In this document: one piece after another, positions 3,869 to 7,959 of the stretch
Layout of the letters: the number at the start of each line of letters is the position of its first letter
How positions within the stretch are numbered: the first letter of the stretch is position 1
Assembly: GCA_027487055.1 (NCBI GenBank)
Contig: JAIYEJ010000025.1
Location: 1 to 7,959, forward strand
Reading direction: 5' to 3'
DNA: 7,959 bases
Source: Methylotenera sp.
GTDB taxonomy: Bacteria; Pseudomonadota; Gammaproteobacteria; Burkholderiales; Methylophilaceae
Made by a program: the position numbers and the translations under genes
The notes under the pieces: model-generated
Told to the model about the DNA's origin: nothing
Database searches by the model: none
Seen by the model: the letters and a program-made list of their open reading frames with translations, nothing else

Positions 3869-6283
3869 ATGGCAAAAGCCCCAGCACAACCAGAATATAA
3901 CTCAGATAGTATTAAGATTTTAGAAGGTCTTGATGCGGTACGTAAGCGCCCAGGCATGTACATAGGAGACACTTCAGACGGCTCAGGATTACATCATATG
4001 GTGTTTGAAGTGCTAGATAATGCAATTGATGAAGCGCTCGCAGGCCATTGTGATGATATTAAAGTCATCATTCATCCAGATAACAGTATTAGCGTATCTG
4101 ATAACGGGCGTGGTATTCCAACAGATATTAAAGATGATGATAAGCACGAACCGAAACGTTCTGCAGCAGAAATCGTGATGACGGAATTACATGCAGGTGG
4201 AAAGTTTGACCAAAACTCATATAAGGTTTCTGGTGGTTTGCATGGTGTGGGCGTTTCTGTGGTAAATGCGCTTTCTGATTGGTTGCGCTTAAAAATTTAC
4301 CGAAAAGGTGAAGTGCATCAAATGGAGTTTAAACGAGGCGTGCCTGTATCTCCGCTTGTAAAAACAGGCAAAACTGATAAAAAAGGTACTGAGGTACACT
4401 TTTTGGCCGCAATAGAAACATTTGTTTTGGTGGAATATCATTTTGAAATTTTAGCTAAACGAATCCGAGAGCTGTCATTTTTAAATTTTGGCGTAAAAAT
4501 TGAGCTTATTGATCAACGCACAGGAAAATCAGAAAACTTTGCTCATGCTGGTGGAATAAAAGGGTTTGTTGAATACATTAACCGTACTAAAACAGTGCTA
4601 CATCCAAAAACATTTTACGCTAGTGGTGAAAAAGACGGCATGACCATAGAAGTAGCGATGCAATGGAACGATAGCTACTCTGAAACCGTACAATGTTTTA
4701 CCAATAATATTCCACAGCGAGATGGCGGAACACATTTAACAGGTTTACGCACAGCAATGACGCGCACATTAAACCAATACATAGAACAAAATGAGTTAGC
4801 CAAAAAAGCCAAAGTAGAAACCACCGGCGATGATATGCGCGAGGGTATAACTTGCGTACTTTCTGTTAAGGTGCCTGACCCAAAATTTTCATCACAAACT
4901 AAAGATAAATTAGTTTCTTCAGAAGTACAGCCAGTAGTGTCCGAAGTGGTGGCTGCAAAGTTGGCTGATTTCTTGGCTGAAAATCCTGCAGATGCAAAAA
5001 TAATATGCGGCAAAATTATTGAAGCAGCGCGTGCACGTGAAGCCGCTCGCAAAGCCCGAGATATCACTCGTCGGAAAGGGGTGATGGATACCTTAGGCTT
5101 ACCTGGAAAATTAGCAGATTGCCAAGAAAAAGACCCAGCGTTATGTGAGCTCTACTTGGTCGAAGGTGACTCTGCTGGTGGTTCAGCTAAGCAGGGCCGT
5201 GATCGTAAAAACCAAGCCATTTTACCCTTAAAAGGTAAAATTCTAAATGTTGAAAAAGCACGTTTTGACAAGTTATTAGGCTCACAAGAGATTGCAACTT
5301 TAATTACTGCCTTAGGAACAAGTATTGGTAAAGACGATTTTAGTGTTGAAAAGTTACGCTATCATCGCATAATTATAATGACTGATGCGGACGTTGATGG
5401 TGCGCATATTCGTACTCTACTACTTACATTCTTCTACCGTCAAATGACAGAGTTAGTAGAACGTGGCCATATTTATATTGCACAACCACCTTTGTATAAA
5501 GTTAAACAAGGCAAGGATGAGCGCTATTTAAAAGATCAACAAGAACTCGATATTTATTTGCTGAACTCTGCCCTTAAAGGAGCGGAGTTGGACACTAAAA
5601 CAAGCACAGGAGTACTGACTGGTGAGCCACTGGCAGAAATTGCTAAGCAAATGGTGTTAACTGAAGCAGTCATACGCCGTATAGCGGCTTTATATGATGA
5701 AAGCGTATTACGTGCAATTCAAGATGTTGGTGAAATCGATTTAAGTGGTGAAGCAAATGCAAACAAAGTGGCTGAGCAATTACGCCCTATTTTGGGAGCG
5801 GTAGGCAGTGAGGTGTTAGTTGCTTTTGATGCAGAAACCAATACATATCGTTTAGAAGTGAATAAATACGTACACGGCAATTTGCAAAGCTGTGTAATAG
5901 ATGCAGAATTTTTAAGCAGTGGTGATTATCGTCAAATCTTAAAAGTTTCTAATATGTTGCAAGGATTAATTGGCGCTGGTGCTGTTATTAAGCGGTCAGA
6001 GAAAGAGCAGGTAGTAGCAACCTTTAAACAAGCACTGGATTGGTTGTTAGGTGAAGCAAAAAATACACTAAACATACAACGCTACAAAGGTTTAGGTGAG
6101 ATGAATCCAGAACAATTATGGGAAACAACAATGGATCCTCAAGTGCGCCGTTTGCTTAAAGTACAAATAGATGACGCTATTGCAGCAGACGAAATTTTTA
6201 CTACTTTGATGGGCGATAATGTTGAGCCACGTCGCGCATTTATTGAGAGTAATGCACTAGGCGCAAGCAATTTAGATATATAA
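3869..6283 (+). CDS. gyrB: DNA gyrase subunit B
   Basis: An 804-residue ATPase subunit of the type II topoisomerase that introduces negative supercoils with GyrA. The GHKL ATPase domain (about 1-230) has the catalytic E47 and N51, D78 in SDNGRGIP, and the glycine-rich lid GGLHGVGVSVVNAL (122-135). The transducer domain includes QRDGGTH (283-289). The TOPRIM domain has EGDSAGG (432-438; E432 binds metal) and D506 and D508 in TDADVD. The insertion of about 165 residues typical of proteobacterial GyrB lies between TOPRIM and the C-terminal QRYKGLGEMNP (737-747). Quinolone-associated positions D434 and K455 are wild type. The ATG at 3869 has only a weak purine-rich ribosome binding site. The 47-base gap after dnaN shows no clear promoter, suggesting co-transcription. 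An intrinsic terminator follows. recF, often found between dnaN and gyrB, is absent. Confidence 0.98.
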   Translation: MAKAPAQPEYNSDSIKILEGLDAVRKRPGMYIGDTSDGSGLHHMVFEVLDNAIDEALAGHCDDIKVIIHPDNSISVSDNGRGIPTDIKDDDKHEPKRSAAEIVMTELHAGGKFDQNSYKVSGGLHGVGVSVVNALSDWLRLKIYRKGEVHQMEFKRGVPVSPLVKTGKTDKKGTEVHFLAAIETFVLVEYHFEILAKRIRELSFLNFGVKIELIDQRTGKSENFAHAGGIKGFVEYINRTKTVLHPKTFYASGEKDGMTIEVAMQWNDSYSETVQCFTNNIPQRDGGTHLTGLRTAMTRTLNQYIEQNELAKKAKVETTGDDMREGITCVLSVKVPDPKFSSQTKDKLVSSEVQPVVSEVVAAKLADFLAENPADAKIICGKIIEAARAREAARKARDITRRKGVMDTLGLPGKLADCQEKDPALCELYLVEGDSAGGSAKQGRDRKNQAILPLKGKILNVEKARFDKLLGSQEIATLITALGTSIGKDDFSVEKLRYHRIIIMTDADVDGAHIRTLLLTFFYRQMTELVERGHIYIAQPPLYKVKQGKDERYLKDQQELDIYLLNSALKGAELDTKTSTGVLTGEPLAEIAKQMVLTEAVIRRIAALYDESVLRAIQDVGEIDLSGEANANKVAEQLRPILGAVGSEVLVAFDAETNTYRLEVNKYVHGNLQSCVIDAEFLSSGDYRQILKVSNMLQGLIGAGAVIKRSEKEQVVATFKQALDWLLGEAKNTLNIQRYKGLGEMNPEQLWETTMDPQVRRLLKVQIDDAIAADEIFTTLMGDNVEPRRAFIESNALGASNLDI

Positions 6284-6311
6284 CTATTTACTTAATGTCT
6301 ATCTTCTTAAG

Positions 6312-6339
6312 AAAGGCCTCAATTGAGGCCTTTTTGTTT
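6312..6339 (+). terminator. Intrinsic terminator after gyrB
   Basis: Arms AAAGGCCTC (6312-6320) and GAGGCCTTT (6325-6333) form a perfect 9-bp stem with an AATT loop, followed by a T-rich tract to 6339. It starts 28 bases after the gyrB stop and ends the dnaN-gyrB transcript before the next gene's control region. The tract's last two bases are the first bases of the FNR box. Confidence 0.9.
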
Positions 6340-6351
6340 GATGTAAATCAA
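6338..6351 (+). promoter_or_regulatory. FNR/ANR-family binding site upstream of the copper ATPase gene
   Basis: TTGATGTAAATCAA is a perfect match to the FNR/ANR consensus TTGAT-N4-ATCAA. Its centre (6344.5) lies about 41 bases before the GTG start and 32 bases before the middle of a TAAAAT -10 word, which is class II activator geometry. FNR-family regulators switch on microaerobic genes, including cbb3 oxidase assembly genes, which agrees with the gene that follows. The site is seen directly; regulation is inferred. Confidence 0.8.
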
Positions 6352-6372
6352 TACTGCTAATTTTAAAATGAA

Positions 6373-6378
6373 TAAAAT
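6373..6378 (+). promoter_or_regulatory. Candidate -10 element of the copper ATPase promoter
   Basis: TAAAAT (5/6 to TATAAT) lies 21 bases after the FNR box. No good -35 hexamer is needed at an activator-dependent promoter. Transcription would start near 6385-6386, which coincides with the GTG start codon of the next gene. Confidence 0.5.
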
Positions 6379-6384
6379 TAACAT

Positions 6385-7959
6385 GTGGAAAATATAACCT
6401 TAGATATCAATAGAAACAGATTCTCGTCTGTTCAAATAGAGCAGAATGCATGGGTTGCAATTGATGAGCCAACAGAATGGCCGAGTTTTAGTCTGTCGCT
6501 TAACAATAATGCGCATGTATGGGAGTCATACTTAGCGGTAGAAGGCATGCATTGTGCGGCATGTGCAATTAATGTAGAAAAAGCTCTTAAGTCTGAGTCC
6601 GGCGTATTAATTGCAGATGTAAACGCGACAAGCGGCCGAGCACGTGTTGTCTGGTCGGCAGATATCACTAAGCCCTCTGCATGGATGAGCGCTGTAAGCA
6701 AAGCAGGTTACCGTGCCGTGCCAGCAACAGAATCATTCTCTTTAGATGGCCGTCGTAAAAATCAAAGGTTAATGTTTTGGCGTTTGATCGTGGCAGGTTT
6801 TTGCATGATGCAAGTCATGATGTATGCCATGCCAACTTACTACGCCAGCCCCGGTGAGATGACAACTGATGCACAGAACCTGATGCGTTGGGCATCTTGG
6901 GTATTAACTTTACCAGTCCTTTTATTCTCTTGTGGGCCATTTTTTAGTAATGCGCTTAACGACTTAAAGCAGCGTCAAATTAGCATGGATTTGCCAGTGA
7001 CTTTAGGCATATTAATAACATTTTTGGTGAGCTCTGCTGCAACTTTTGATCCTGCAGGTTGGTGGGGAAACGAGGTGTATTTTGACTCATTAACTATGTT
7101 TGTATTTTTTCTGTTAACTGGGCGCTGGTTAGAGTTGCGTATGCGAGATCGTACGGCAGGCGCTTTAGATGTATTAATGCGCCGCATTCCAAGTAGCGTA
7201 GAACGTTTAAAAAGTGATGGTACTTTAGAACGAGTAGCAGTTCGTAACTTAAGAGTTGAAGATGTAATAAGAGTATTGCCTGGCGAAGCTTTTCCAGCAG
7301 ATGGCACCATAAAACAAGGTACAACAAATGCAGATGAAGCGTTGTTAACAGGTGAGTCGCGCGCGGTATTTAAGGATGTGGGTTCAGCAATTATAGCTGG
7401 TAGCCATAATCTAACAGCAACGGTGCATTTAAAGATTGAAAAACTAGGCCAATCGACACGTTATTCAGAAATTGTAACGTTGATGGAACGTGTTGCGGTA
7501 GATAAACCAAGGCTAGCCCAAATTGCTGATCGAATTGCTAAACCATTTTTGTTTGCAGTGATATTGGCCGCAGGGCTTGCAGCTGCATTGTTGTGGCACA
7601 CAGACCATAGTCGCGCCTTAATGGCGGCAGTTGCCGTATTAATTGTTACATGTCCTTGCGCACTATCCCTGGCAACACCAGCAGCAATGCTTACCATAAC
7701 AGGCGCCCTAGCGCGCAGCGGCGTTTTAGTGCGTAAGATGCAGGCATTAGAAGCGCTTACAAAGATAGACACCATCGTATTTGATAAAACTGGTACCTTA
7801 ACAGAATCCCGCATGCAAATAAGTGCAATAACATGTAATGAAACATTACATGAAAACGACGTCCTGAAAATAGCGGCTAATTTAGCGCAAAACTCCCTAC
7901 ATCCAGTATCAAAAGCGTTAGTAGAGGCTGCTAAAAGTCGCGCTTTAGTGCTAGATAAT
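6385..7959 (+). CDS. ccoI: CcoI/FixI-type heavy-metal (copper) P-type ATPase, 3' end cut by window
   Basis: The first 525 codons of a P1B ATPase that exports copper across the inner membrane, most likely to supply a cbb3-type cytochrome oxidase. An N-terminal metal-binding domain (about 48-117) has GMHCAAC at 54-60. TM1 to TM4 fall near 130-152, 169-190, 201-221 and 231-250. The actuator domain has TGES at 322-325. TM6 carries the metal-site CPC at 423-425, and phosphorylation motif DKTGT starts at D467. The domain's HP motif is at 506-507. The rest of the nucleotide domain and the last two helices lie beyond the window. CMMQVMMYA in TM1 and MDLPVTLGI resemble betaproteobacterial CcoI, but a general CopA-type exporter is not excluded. 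GTG at 6385 is the only ATG/GTG/TTG start before residue 55; stops precede it and no Shine-Dalgarno is visible. The FNR box upstream supports CcoI. Confidence 0.85.
   Translation, partial: MENITLDINRNRFSSVQIEQNAWVAIDEPTEWPSFSLSLNNNAHVWESYLAVEGMHCAACAINVEKALKSESGVLIADVNATSGRARVVWSADITKPSAWMSAVSKAGYRAVPATESFSLDGRRKNQRLMFWRLIVAGFCMMQVMMYAMPTYYASPGEMTTDAQNLMRWASWVLTLPVLLFSCGPFFSNALNDLKQRQISMDLPVTLGILITFLVSSAATFDPAGWWGNEVYFDSLTMFVFFLLTGRWLELRMRDRTAGALDVLMRRIPSSVERLKSDGTLERVAVRNLRVEDVIRVLPGEAFPADGTIKQGTTNADEALLTGESRAVFKDVGSAIIAGSHNLTATVHLKIEKLGQSTRYSEIVTLMERVAVDKPRLAQIADRIAKPFLFAVILAAGLAAALLWHTDHSRALMAAVAVLIVTCPCALSLATPAAMLTITGALARSGVLVRKMQALEALTKIDTIVFDKTGTLTESRMQISAITCNETLHENDVLKIAANLAQNSLHPVSKALVEAAKSRALVLDN

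Noticed and set aside
6304..6313. Palindrome TTCTTAAGAA just before the gyrB terminator
   Set aside because: Short, AT-rich and overlapping the terminator stem; no separate role supported.
6384..6392. DnaA-box-like TGTGGAAAA (8/9) at the ATPase start
   Set aside because: A lone near-match overlapping a start codon, away from other boxes; likely chance.
6383..6397. ATG at 6383 as the ATPase start
   Set aside because: It is in a different frame and reads only M-W-K-I before a stop; the conserved protein frame begins at the GTG at 6385.
6432..7814. Several minus-strand open frames opposite the ATPase gene
   Set aside because: All are antisense shadows of the intact plus-strand P-type ATPase frame, which carries every expected motif.

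Overview
The window looks like the replication-origin neighbourhood of a low-GC betaproteobacterium. I favour a Methylophilaceae (Methylotenera-like) methylotroph, judged from the overall look of GyrB, DnaA and the partial copper ATPase; no database search backs this. The genes diverge from the rpmH-dnaA interval. rpmH, rnpA, yidD and perhaps the first codons of yidC run leftward. dnaA, dnaN, gyrB and a CcoI-type P-type ATPase cut by the window end run rightward.

Left arm (1-776, minus strand): ribosomal protein L34 (rpmH), the RNase P protein subunit (rnpA, TTG start) and the insertion factor YidD form a compact operon. A good sigma70 promoter lies at 813-842. A perfect terminator-like hairpin sits inside the 5' coding part of rnpA.

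Origin (777-1022 and 2430-2720): one consensus DnaA box lies upstream of dnaA and overlaps the likely dnaA promoter. Three more lie between dnaA and dnaN. Two degenerate boxes there are followed directly by six DnaA-trio-like triplets and a long AT-rich run, which gives a strong candidate unwinding site. The layout, with boxes on both sides of dnaA, allows a bipartite origin.

Right arm: dnaA (468 aa), dnaN (366 aa) and gyrB (804 aa) are full length, and recF is absent between dnaN and gyrB. DnaA has two substitutions at normally invariant positions: Gly to Ala in Walker A, and Asp to His in the DNA-reading signature. gyrB ends at a strong intrinsic terminator. Straight after it come a perfect FNR/ANR box and a -10 element placed so that the ATPase mRNA would begin at or next to its GTG start codon. 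This fits oxygen-controlled copper delivery to a cbb3-type oxidase.

I found no mobile elements, CRISPR arrays, tRNA or rRNA genes. The core is ordinary housekeeping DNA; the interest lies in its regulatory and origin structure and in the DnaA substitutions.
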